NCBI RefSeq assembly: GCF_964642095.1
Contig: NZ_OZ209244.1
Span: forward strand, 1,612,001-1,676,000
DNA length: 64,000 nucleotides
Reading direction: 5' to 3'
Source: Fretibacterium fastidiosum
Lineage (GTDB): Bacteria; Synergistota; Synergistia; Synergistales; Aminobacteriaceae
Every line of letters begins with the position of its first letter. Position 1 is the first letter of the stretch. Under the pieces are notes generated by a model, which searched no databases, had not been told where the DNA came from, and was given only the letters and a program-made list of their open reading frames with translations. Shown in pieces: positions 57,077 through 64,000 of the stretch. Position numbers and translations under genes: made by a program.

Positions 57077-57532
57077 TTGGACATCATTGAGATCATGAAC
57101 ACGCTGCGGCACCGCTATCCCTTTCTGATGGTGGACCGCATCACGGAGTACGACGAGTCGCACGTCACGGGCTACAAGAACGTCACGATCAACGAGCCCT
57201 TCTTTCAGGGCCACTTCCCCGGGGACCCGACGATGCCCGGCGTGCTGATCCTGGAGGCCATGGGGCAGGTGGCCTCCGTGCTGGTGGCCGTCCGGCTGGG
57301 GAAGGAACAGACGGGGAAGATCGCCTTCCTCGCCGGGGTGGACAAGGCACGCTTCCGCAAGCCCGTGCGACCGGGGGACCGGCTGGTCACGAAGGCGGAG
57401 TTGACGCGGCTCAGGGGCGTTGCCGGCAGGGCGAAGGTCACGGGCTACGTGGACGACGAGGTGGTGGCGGAGGGCGAGTTCATCTTCATGGTGGGGTCGA
57501 CCCTGAACAGGCGCGAGGAGGGTGAGAAGTGA
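57077..57532 (+). CDS. fabZ: (3R)-hydroxyacyl-ACP dehydratase FabZ
   Basis: 151 aa from a TTG at 57077 (MDIIEIMNTL onward) with AGGAGG nine bases upstream (57062-57067); the frame is open to 57035, but an initiator there would add 14 unrelated residues. Hot-dog fold with the catalytic His46 in GHFPGDPTMPG and Glu60 in LILEAMGQ. It dehydrates 3-hydroxyacyl-ACP and competes with LpxA for its substrate. It overlaps lpxA by four bases. Confidence 0.94.
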   Translation: MDIIEIMNTLRHRYPFLMVDRITEYDESHVTGYKNVTINEPFFQGHFPGDPTMPGVLILEAMGQVASVLVAVRLGKEQTGKIAFLAGVDKARFRKPVRPGDRLVTKAELTRLRGVAGRAKVTGYVDDEVVAEGEFIFMVGSTLNRREEGEK

Positions 57533-58332
57533 GCGTCGACGTCCATCCCTCGGCCATCGTCGCGCGGGGGGCGGAACTGGGGGATGGCGTCCGCGTCGGC
57601 CCGTACTGCTGCATCGACTCCCGCGTCGTCATCGGGGAGGGGACGGTGCTGAACGCCTTCGTCACGGTCCACGACGGCGTGACCGTCGGCCGAAACTGCC
57701 ACGTCTACGAGTACACCGCCCTGGGCGGCGATCCCCAGGACCACAGCTACAGGGGAGAGGCGTCCCGGGTGCGCATCGGCGACGACAACGTCATCCGCGA
57801 GAACGTCACCGTCAACCGGGCGACGGGCGAGGACAACGAGACGGTGGTGGGGAACGGGTGCCTCATCATGGAGGGCGTCCACCTGGCGCACAACGTCCAC
57901 GTCGGAAACGCCGTCACCATCGCCAACAAGGTTGGGCTCTCCGGCTTCGTCCAGGTGGGGGACCACACGGTGTTCGGCGGCATGGCCGGCGCCCATCAAT
58001 TCGTCCGCATCGGCTGCTACTGCATGGTGGGGGGGCTCTACCGCGTGGCGAAGGACATCCCCCCCTACACGCTGGCGGCGGGCGAGCCCCTGCGCATCGA
58101 GGGGCTGAACTCGGTGGGGCTGAAGCGGGCCGGGTTCTCCGCCGAGACGCGGAAGGCCATCCGGGCCTTCTATCGAGAGCTTTACCGCAGGGACTGCCGC
58201 TTCACGGATTCCCTGGAGGAGTTGAGGAGAAGGCGGGACGCCTTCATCCCGGAGGTCCAAAACGTCATCGACTTCTACGAGGGGAGCCGCCGTGGCGTCA
58301 CGTTCTGGGGACACGGCTCGGAGTCGGACTGA
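57529..58332 (+). CDS. lpxA: UDP-N-acetylglucosamine acyltransferase LpxA
   Basis: 267 aa. Hexapeptide repeats from the start (VHPSAIVARGAELGDGVRVG), catalytic His121 in HLAHNVHVGN, the VGLSGFVQVGDHTVFGGMAG segment, and the C-terminal helical domain (AFYRELYRRDCRFTDSLEEL). First step of lipid A synthesis: transfer of a 3-hydroxyacyl chain from ACP to UDP-GlcNAc. Starts within the fabZ stop (GTGA). Last gene of the operon. Confidence 0.96.
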   Translation: MSVDVHPSAIVARGAELGDGVRVGPYCCIDSRVVIGEGTVLNAFVTVHDGVTVGRNCHVYEYTALGGDPQDHSYRGEASRVRIGDDNVIRENVTVNRATGEDNETVVGNGCLIMEGVHLAHNVHVGNAVTIANKVGLSGFVQVGDHTVFGGMAGAHQFVRIGCYCMVGGLYRVAKDIPPYTLAAGEPLRIEGLNSVGLKRAGFSAETRKAIRAFYRELYRRDCRFTDSLEELRRRRDAFIPEVQNVIDFYEGSRRGVTFWGHGSESD

Positions 58333-58426
58333 GCCGTCGTGCGCAGGACGCGCTCTCCTGAAGCCTCAGGTGGGTGCCAGGGCATGGATTTTGGATAGAG
58401 TTCCCAATGAGGAGGTTTTTGCAACC

Positions 58427-60049
58427 ATGGAAAAGGTCACTGAGGCCGCGCGCAAACCGGTGAATCTTCCAGCCCTCATCAGCGATTACTACACCCTGGA
58501 GCCGGACCCGGAGGCCCGGTCCCAGCAGGTGGCGTTCGGCACGTCGGGCCATCGCGGCTCCTCCAGGCTTCGCAGCTTCAACGAGGCCCACATCCTGGCC
58601 ATCGCCCGGGCCGTGGCCGAGCACCGCAGGGAGGCGGGCATCCTGGGGCCGCTCTACATCGGGGCGGACACCCATGCCCTGTCGGAGCCCGCGCTGCGCA
58701 CCTGCGTGGAGGTCCTGGCGGCGAACGGCGTGGACGTCGTGCTGCAGGAGGGGTTTGCCCCGACGCCGACGCCCGTCATCTCGCGCGCCATCCTGGCGCA
58801 CAACCGCGAGGTTGGGGCAGCCGTGGCGGACGGCCTGGTGATCACGCCGTCCCACAACCCTCCGGAGGACGGCGGCATCAAGTACGACCCGCCGAGCGGG
58901 GGCCCCGCGTCCCCGGAGATCACGTCGCGGATCCAGCGGCGCGCCAACGAGTTGATCCGCGGGGGAGTTCGCTCCATCGAGAGGGTCCCCTTCGAGCGCG
59001 CGGTGAAGCTGGAGACGACGCACTTCGAGGACTACGTCATGCCCTACGTTCGGGCCCTGGCCTCCGTCCTGGACATGGAGGCCATCGCACGCTCCGGCCT
59101 GCACGTCGGCGTGGACCCCCTCGGCGGGGCGGGGATCGAGTACTGGGACCCCATCGTCGAGGTCTACGGCATCGAGAACCTGGAGGTCGTCAACCGGACG
59201 ATCGACCCCACCTTTTCCTTCATGCCCCTGGACCACGACGGCAAGGTGCGCATGGACTGTTCCTCGCCCTGTGCGATGGCGAACCTGCTGAAGATGAAGG
59301 ACCGATTCGACGTGGCCTTCGGCAACGACACGGACTACGACCGACACGGCATCGTGACGCCCGCGGGGCTGATGAACCCCAACGCCTACCTGGCCGTGGC
59401 GGTGCGCCACCTGTTTGGGACGCGCAAGGGCTGGCGGGCGGACGCCGCGGTGGGCAAGACGGTGGTGTCGAGTTCCATCATCGACCGGGTGGCGGAGGGG
59501 ATGGGCCGCAGGCTCTGCGAGGTCCCCGTCGGGTTCAAGTGGTTCGTCGAGGGGCTCCTGGACGGCTCCATGGGGTTCGGCGGCGAGGAGAGCGCCGGGG
59601 CGTCCTTCCTCTGCCGCGACGGCTCGGTGTGGACGACGGACAAGGATGGCATCATCCTGGACCTGCTGGCCGTAGAGATCGCGGCCGTGACGGGGAAGGA
59701 CCCGGCGCAGCATTACAAGGAGATCACGGAGCGGTACGGAGAGTCCTGCTACGCCCGCATCGATGCGCCGGCCTCGCCGGAACAAAAGGCTGCGCTGGCG
59801 AAGCTCTCCCCCGATGCGGTGCGGACCGACGCGCTGGCGGGGGACCCCATCGTGGCGCGGCTCACGAAGGCGCCGGGCAACGACGCACCCATCGGCGGCC
59901 TCAAGGTCGTCGCGGAGGGCGGCTGGTTCGCCGCGCGTCCATCGGGGACGGAGGACCTCTGCAAGATCTACGCGGAGAGCTTTAAAGGGCCGGATCACCT
60001 GAAGCGCATCCAGCAGGAGGCTCAGGAGATCGTGGCGTCGATCGCCTGA
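58427..60049 (+). CDS. pgm: Phosphoglucomutase (alpha-D-glucose phosphate-specific)
   Basis: 540 aa from ATG 58427 with GAGGAGG 11 bases upstream. The catalytic phosphoserine loop is ITPSHNPPEDGGIKYDPPSG near residues 140-158, the metal site DTDYDRHG is FGNDTDYDRHGIV near 301-313, the sugar loop GGEESAGASF near 385-394, and the phosphate-binding loop RPSGTEDLCKIY near the end. Interconverts glucose-1- and glucose-6-phosphate for glycogen or envelope sugars. Its length and the EESAG loop fit the pgm group rather than phosphomannomutase. Confidence 0.93.
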   Translation: MEKVTEAARKPVNLPALISDYYTLEPDPEARSQQVAFGTSGHRGSSRLRSFNEAHILAIARAVAEHRREAGILGPLYIGADTHALSEPALRTCVEVLAANGVDVVLQEGFAPTPTPVISRAILAHNREVGAAVADGLVITPSHNPPEDGGIKYDPPSGGPASPEITSRIQRRANELIRGGVRSIERVPFERAVKLETTHFEDYVMPYVRALASVLDMEAIARSGLHVGVDPLGGAGIEYWDPIVEVYGIENLEVVNRTIDPTFSFMPLDHDGKVRMDCSSPCAMANLLKMKDRFDVAFGNDTDYDRHGIVTPAGLMNPNAYLAVAVRHLFGTRKGWRADAAVGKTVVSSSIIDRVAEGMGRRLCEVPVGFKWFVEGLLDGSMGFGGEESAGASFLCRDGSVWTTDKDGIILDLLAVEIAAVTGKDPAQHYKEITERYGESCYARIDAPASPEQKAALAKLSPDAVRTDALAGDPIVARLTKAPGNDAPIGGLKVVAEGGWFAARPSGTEDLCKIYAESFKGPDHLKRIQQEAQEIVASIA

Positions 60050-60062
60050 GGCGGGGTGCGCG

Positions 60063-60344
60063 ATGCGAGTCGATAAGTTCCTGAAGATGGCCCGCCTGGT
60101 CAAGCGCCGCAGCGCGGCTCAGGAGATGGCGGAGCTGGGGGCGGTGCGCATCGACGGGCGGCCCTGCAAGCCCGCCTCGGAGGTGCGCGAGGGCAGCGTC
60201 CTGGAGGTGGCCTACATGAATCGGGTGCTGAAGGCGCGCGTGCTGTGCGCGGAGGAGGCGCTCCTGAAGCGGCCCGGGACCGTGAGCTGGGAACAGGTCG
60301 AGGAGCGTCCGGTCTCTCCGGACGAGAACCCCTGGGGAGAGTGA
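60063..60344 (+). CDS. RNA-binding S4 domain protein (RqcP/YabO-like)
   Basis: 93 aa. MRVDKFLKMARLVKRRSAAQ then GAVRIDGRPCKPASEVREGS is a bare S4 domain as found in RqcP (YabO) and Hsp15, which stabilise peptidyl-tRNA on the split 50S subunit during ribosome rescue. RqcP is the closer match in length and in the VKRRSAAQ helix. It starts 13 bases after pgm, with GGCGGGG as a weak ribosome site. Confidence 0.88.
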   Translation: MRVDKFLKMARLVKRRSAAQEMAELGAVRIDGRPCKPASEVREGSVLEVAYMNRVLKARVLCAEEALLKRPGTVSWEQVEERPVSPDENPWGE

Positions 60345-60464
60345 GCCCGCGGGAGCGTGCCCGAAGGACCGTAAAAGTTGTAGAATAGTGCGGCGTTCTT
60401 GAAACGCGCGGACTTCGGGTCCGTGCGGTCGTCTTTATCTTAAATCATTCTGGAGGTATGTCTC

Positions 60465-60842
60465 ATGAAGAAGATCATCAGTTGCGACAAGGCCCCTGCG
60501 GCGATAGGTCCCTACAGCCAGGCCATCCAGGCCGGAGAGTTCCTCTACGTGTCCGGACAGATCCCGGCCAACGCCAAAGGTGAGGTCGTCCAGGGCGGCG
60601 TCGAGGAGCAGGCGAAGCAGTCCCTGGAGAACGTCAAGGCCATCCTTGAGAGCGCCGGCTACGGCCTGAAGGACGTGGTGAAGACGACGGTCTTCGCGAC
60701 GGACATGGCGAACTTCGCGGCCGTGAACGGCGTCTACGCCAAGTACTTTGACGCGGAGGCCCCGGCTCGGTCCTTCGTGGCCGTCAAGGCGCTTCCGAAG
60801 GAAGTTCTGGTGGAGATCGAGGTGGTGGCCTGGAAGAGGTAG
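60465..60842 (+). CDS. ridA: RidA family enamine/imine deaminase
   Basis: 125 aa. MKKIISCDKAPAAIGPYSQA, GEFLYVSGQIPANAKGEVVQ and ARSFVAVKALPKEVLVEIEV are the family signature (YSQA, SGQ, ARxxxxVxxLPxxxxVEIE), including the Arg that binds the 2-aminoacrylate carboxylate. Cytosolic trimer that detoxifies reactive enamines from PLP enzymes. TGGAGG lies nine bases upstream of the ATG. Confidence 0.95.
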   Translation: MKKIISCDKAPAAIGPYSQAIQAGEFLYVSGQIPANAKGEVVQGGVEEQAKQSLENVKAILESAGYGLKDVVKTTVFATDMANFAAVNGVYAKYFDAEAPARSFVAVKALPKEVLVEIEVVAWKR

Positions 60843-60869
60843 CTCCAGGCCCTCCGCGCCCTCGAAATC

Positions 60870-60878
60870 TGTTATAAT
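60870..60878 (+). promoter_or_regulatory. Extended -10 promoter element before yajC
   Basis: TG-T-TATAAT, the same element as at 49985; no -35 visible. The yajC start is 100 bases downstream. Confidence 0.5.
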
Positions 60879-60978
60879 CAAACTTCGCGAGCCTCCTGAG
60901 GCTTGAGGTTCTGCCTCTCGGCGGAAGATCGTTGCCCGCCGGGAGGTGCTGTTTTAAAAATTCAGGGGAGGTATTTTC

Positions 60979-61401
60979 ATGGCAGACACAGCAGCAGCGC
61001 CGGAGGCGGCGCAGCAGACGACGGCGGTTTCGCCCTGCGGGTCGCTCTTCGGGGGCGGCGCGTCGGCGCCGTCGGGAGAGGGAGGCGCCGCCCCCCAGCA
61101 GCAGGCCAGCCTGATGGGGATGCTCTTTCCGCTGGTCATCTTCGTGGTCATTTTCTACTTCTTCATCATCCGTCCCCAGAGGAAGCGTCAGAAGGAACAC
61201 GAATCCCTGCTCTCCGGCATCGGGCGGGGGGATCAGATCGTCACGATCGGGGGCTTCCTGGGCACGGTGAAGGAGGTTCGGGACGACACCTTCCTCATCG
61301 AGATGGGAGAGGGCGTCCGCGTCCGCATCCTGAGGTCCGCGGTCCAGACGAAGCGGACGCCGGCCCAGGGGCAGCCCGCAGCCGAAGAGAAGAAGGACTA
61401 G
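60979..61401 (+). CDS. yajC: Preprotein translocase subunit YajC
   Basis: 140 aa. A single transmembrane helix (MLFPLVIFVVIFYFFIIRP, about 49-67) followed by RKRQKEHESLLSGIGRGDQI and VTIGGFLGTVKEVRDDTFLI, the YajC pattern. An Ala/Gly-rich 45-residue N-terminal extension precedes the helix, longer than in E. coli. GGGGAGG lies before the ATG. Accessory of SecDF. Confidence 0.93.
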   Translation: MADTAAAPEAAQQTTAVSPCGSLFGGGASAPSGEGGAAPQQQASLMGMLFPLVIFVVIFYFFIIRPQRKRQKEHESLLSGIGRGDQIVTIGGFLGTVKEVRDDTFLIEMGEGVRVRILRSAVQTKRTPAQGQPAAEEKKD

Positions 61402-61450
61402 GAGAGCGTTGGCATGGGGCGGCCTCGCAGCCGCCCCCGGAACGCCGCGC

Positions 61451-61477
61451 CCGCCCGTGGGGCGGCTGGCTTTTTTT
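61451..61477 (+). terminator. Terminator or attenuator between yajC and secD
   Basis: CCGCC / GGCGG short stem followed by CTGG and TTTTTTT (61471-61477), just before the secD ribosome site. A stronger hairpin GGGGCGGC / GCCGCCCC lies at 61416-61437. It may reduce read-through from yajC to secD. Confidence 0.45.
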
Positions 61478-61494
61478 GATGCAGGGGGATAAGC

Positions 61495-62898
61495 ATGAAT
61501 CGTAGGGATCGACTGCGGCTGTGGGTCGTGTTGATCGTGATCGTTGCCGCCCTGGCCTACTCGTGGCCGATAAAGGGGCGGATCAACCAGGGGCTTGACC
61601 TGAGGGGCGGGGCTCACATCGTCCTTCAGGCGAAGGACACGCCGGAGAACCCGGTGGGGCCGGACAGCATCGACCGCCTTCTGGCCGTGCTGCGCAACCG
61701 CGTGGACCAGTACGGCGTGGCGGAGCCCATCATCCAGAAGAGCGGCGAGGACAGGATCATCATCGACCTGCCGGGGATCCAGGACCCCAAGGCGGCCCTT
61801 GAGCTGATCGGCAAGACGGCGCAGATGGACTTCCGGGAGGTGATGGACGTCACCGCCTCGACCCTTTCCGCGCCTGAGCGGAAGAACTATGACAGCGACC
61901 TTCAGTTCAGCCAGGCCCAGGAGCGCTGGCGCGCTGCGGTGGAGGCTCAGAGCAACTCCAGCGCGGACCTCGCCGCGCGGGCCAGGGGCATCGAGGGCGC
62001 CATCGTGGCTCCGAGCGAGGAGGAGGAGGGGGAGGCGGCCCGCTTCTACCTGTTGGGGAAGAGCCTTCTGTCGGGAAAGGACCTGGAGACGGCCTCCGTC
62101 AATCCGGACAGGCTGGGACGCATGGGCGTGTCGCTCTCCTTCAGCCCCGAGGGGGCGAAGCTCTTTGAGGAGGCCACGGCCCGCCTCGTGGGGAAACAGA
62201 TCGCCATCGTGCTGGACAACGTCGTGATCTCGGCCCCCGTGGTCCAGGACCGCATTTCGGGCGGAGAGGCCCAGATCACGGGACGCTTCACGGCCGAAGA
62301 GGCCTCGCGGCTGGCCATCATGCTGAAGGCCGGTGCGCTGCCCGTGGCGGTGGAGATCGCGGAGAACCGCTCCGTCGGGCCCAGCCTGGGGGCGGACTCG
62401 GTGCGGCAGGGGATGCAGGCCGGCCTCTTTGGCGCGGCCATGGTGCTGGTGTTCATGCTCATCTACTACAGGTTCCGGGGGCTGGCTGCCGACGTGGCGC
62501 TGGTGGTGACGATCCTCCTGATCTTCACCGGGCTGATCGCGTTCCACGCCACGCTGACCCTCCCCGGCATCGCGGGCATCATCCTGACGCTGGGCATGGC
62601 CGTGGACGGCAACGTCCTGATCTACGAGCGCATCCGCGAGGAGGTCCGCTCGGGCAAGACGCCCATCGCAGCCCTGGACGCCGGCTTCCGCAAGGCGCTG
62701 GTGACGATCCTGGACTCGAATATCACGACGCTCATCGCGGCGCTGGTCCTGTTCCACTTCGGATCGGGGTCCGTCCGCGGCTTCGGCGTGACGCTCTCCA
62801 TCGGCCTCGTGGCCAGCGTGTTCGCCAACGTCGTCGTGACGCGGGCCCTGCTGCAGCTCTTCGTCAGCCGCCGGCAGAACGCGCTGAAGCGCAGCTAA
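61495..62898 (+). CDS. secD: Protein translocase subunit SecD
   Basis: 467 aa. QGLDLRGGAHIVLQ near residue 25-38 is the D1 signature, GKTAQMDFREV follows, and the six-helix RND-like domain contains GASIGADSVRQG-type GPSLGADSVRQGMQAG, then LTLPGIAGIILTLGMAVDGN and VLIYERIREEVRSG with the Asp of helix 4 for proton coupling. Drives the late stage of Sec export. Shorter than E. coli SecD (615 aa), as usual outside proteobacteria. secF follows after 13 bases. Confidence 0.95.
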   Translation: MNRRDRLRLWVVLIVIVAALAYSWPIKGRINQGLDLRGGAHIVLQAKDTPENPVGPDSIDRLLAVLRNRVDQYGVAEPIIQKSGEDRIIIDLPGIQDPKAALELIGKTAQMDFREVMDVTASTLSAPERKNYDSDLQFSQAQERWRAAVEAQSNSSADLAARARGIEGAIVAPSEEEEGEAARFYLLGKSLLSGKDLETASVNPDRLGRMGVSLSFSPEGAKLFEEATARLVGKQIAIVLDNVVISAPVVQDRISGGEAQITGRFTAEEASRLAIMLKAGALPVAVEIAENRSVGPSLGADSVRQGMQAGLFGAAMVLVFMLIYYRFRGLAADVALVVTILLIFTGLIAFHATLTLPGIAGIILTLGMAVDGNVLIYERIREEVRSGKTPIAALDAGFRKALVTILDSNITTLIAALVLFHFGSGSVRGFGVTLSIGLVASVFANVVVTRALLQLFVSRRQNALKRS

Positions 62899-62911
62899 GG
62901 AGTGGATTGCG

Positions 62912-63778
62912 ATGAACAGAAACTACAACTTTATGGCGCTTCGCAGGCCCGCTCTGTCGCTGAGCGCCGTCCTGGTCCTGGCAAGCCTGGCCTTCCTCTT
63001 TACCCGGGGCTTGAACCTCGGCATCGACTTCACGGGGGGCAACGTGATCCAGCTGGAGTTCGACAACCTGCCCGAGGTGGCGGAGGTCCGCAAGGTCGTT
63101 TCCGGCGTCGTGGCCCAGGAGGCCATGATCCAGAAGTTCGGCGAAAAGGGCGTCATCATCCGCACGAACGAGGACACCGAGGAGAGCCGTGAGCAGGTGA
63201 TCTCCGTCCTTCAGAAGGCCTTCCCCGACATGAAGGTCTCGGGCTACGAGAAGGTGGGGCCCGTCGTGGGAGGCGAGCTCCGCCGTCAGGCGGTCATTGG
63301 CGTCTCCATCGCGCTGGTCGCCATCCTGATTTACATCACGGTGCGCTTCCGCTTCCGCTTCGCGGTGGTGAGCGTGGTGCCCCTGGTGCACGACGTCCTC
63401 ATCGCCCTGGGGTTCTTCAGCCTCACGCAGATGGAGGTCTCCTCCTCCTTCATCGCGGCCATCCTGACGATCGTCGGTTACTCCCTCAACAACACGATCA
63501 TCATCCTGGACCGCATCCGTGAGAACTGGCGCGACCTGGGCCGCGACGGCATCGAAAAGCTGGTGAACGACTCCGTCAACCAGACCCTGGCGCGCACGAT
63601 CAACACGACGCTGACGACGCTCTTCCCGGTCATCGCCCTGTGTGTGTGGGGTGGACCCGTGCTCCAGGCCTTCAGCTACGCCATGCTCGTGGGGATCATC
63701 GCGGGCACCTACAGCTCCATGTTAGTGGCGACGGGCGCCCTCATCGAGTGGTACAAAGCCCGCCCCGAGTCGCGGTAG
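62912..63778 (+). CDS. secF: Protein translocase subunit SecF
   Basis: 288 aa. FTRGLNLGIDFTGGNVIQLE is the SecF N-terminal signature (GIDFTGG), GPVVGGELRRQAVIGVSIAL begins the membrane domain, and AAILTIVGYSLNNTIIILDR then IRENWRDLG (DRIRE, the coupling Asp) is conserved. Pairs with SecD in the inner membrane. TAAGGAG ribosome site. Confidence 0.95.
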   Translation: MNRNYNFMALRRPALSLSAVLVLASLAFLFTRGLNLGIDFTGGNVIQLEFDNLPEVAEVRKVVSGVVAQEAMIQKFGEKGVIIRTNEDTEESREQVISVLQKAFPDMKVSGYEKVGPVVGGELRRQAVIGVSIALVAILIYITVRFRFRFAVVSVVPLVHDVLIALGFFSLTQMEVSSSFIAAILTIVGYSLNNTIIILDRIRENWRDLGRDGIEKLVNDSVNQTLARTINTTLTTLFPVIALCVWGGPVLQAFSYAMLVGIIAGTYSSMLVATGALIEWYKARPESR

Positions 63779-63799
63779 GGGCGCGTTGACGAAAGATTT

Positions 63800-63831
63800 C
63801 GGGACCCGCGTCGGCGGGCCCCGATTTTTTT
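63800..63831 (+). terminator. Terminator after secF
   Basis: CGGGACCCGC / GCGGGCCCCG (one A-C mismatch) with a GTCG loop and then A and seven T. Confidence 0.85.
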
Positions 63832-63849
63832 GAGAGGAGATCTTTTGTA

Positions 63850-64000
63850 ATGAAGACGATGAAAATTTTCCTTGAACTTCTCTGCGCCGCCGCGGCGGTG
63901 TGCTGTCCGCTGCTCCTTCCCCGCGCGGCCTGCGCGGCGGAGGAGGAGGCGCCCCGCCGACCCGTGGCGGTGTTCAGCACCAACATGGGGCAGTTCAAGG
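63850..64000 (+). CDS. Exported cyclophilin-type peptidyl-prolyl isomerase (partial, N-terminal)
   Basis: The first 50 codons are inside the window. A lipoprotein- or Sec-type signal (FLELLCAAAAVCCPLLLPRA) is followed by a short linker and RRPVAVFSTNMGQFK, the opening strand of bacterial cyclophilins (usually xVxxxTxxGxFxxELF). GAGAGGAG precedes the ATG. Signal peptidase I versus II processing is uncertain because of the cysteines at the signal end. Confidence 0.75.
   Translation, partial: MKTMKIFLELLCAAAAVCCPLLLPRAACAAEEEAPRRPVAVFSTNMGQFK

Overview
This window is a GC-rich bacterial chromosome segment from a diderm (lipid A genes lpxD/lpxC/lpxA, a BamA porin, a Hsp33-independent YajC-SecDF set) that also carries a Bacillus-like xer-hslV-hslU-codY-flgB-flgC block. 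CodY plus an LPS outer membrane is the combination known from Synergistota, so I infer a member of that phylum; this rests on gene content, not on a database search.

Layout. 1-9.9 kb: end of a Xer recombinase, HslVU protease, CodY, two flagellar rod genes, an orphan VapD, a beta-hydroxyacid dehydrogenase, Mfd and a ROK sugar kinase. 10.0-10.7 kb: a seven-gene tRNA operon (Ala, Pro, Gly, Arg, His, Arg, Lys) with a near-consensus promoter and a terminator. 10.7-36.3 kb: a mosaic accessory region. Its first part (10.7-15.8 kb) lies between the 3' end of tRNA-Lys and a 16/17 copy of that end, next to the last 35 codons of a P4-type integrase; it holds two hicBA pairs, a relBE pair, fragments, and a Panacea-domain gene with an overlapping partner. 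Then come a DUF488 gene with a convergent overlapping partner, a large secreted/membrane protein, a dead RelB/DinJ-YoeB module in which the toxin is split by a MITE-like insertion, a truncated phzF, a UvrA2-type ATPase, a type III R-M pair whose Res lacks its nuclease end, GrpB, GNAT, SnoaL-like and Fic proteins, a GIY-YIG/DUF4357 protein and a one-polypeptide R-M-S (type IIG-like) enzyme.

36.3-49.9 kb returns to core-type GC-rich DNA: RlmD, two tandem NSS transporters, a DUF1858 protein, a dicarboxylate symporter, a TauE/SafE permease, a frameshifted MATE pump, Der, a catalytically degenerate asparaginase homologue, a LUD protein and a TPR membrane protein. 50-58.3 kb is an envelope operon: phosphatase, sigma factor, small membrane protein, BamA, an unknown exported protein, LpxD, LpxC, FabZ, LpxA. 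58.4-64 kb holds phosphoglucomutase, an RqcP-like S4 protein, RidA, YajC, SecD, SecF and the start of an exported cyclophilin.

No rRNA operon and no CRISPR array is visible. The most informative novelties are the tRNA-Lys island scars, the insertion that killed yoeB, the Panacea pair, the truncated type III Res, the active-site-less asparaginase homologue, and the sigma factor/membrane protein pair leading into the BamA-lipid A operon.
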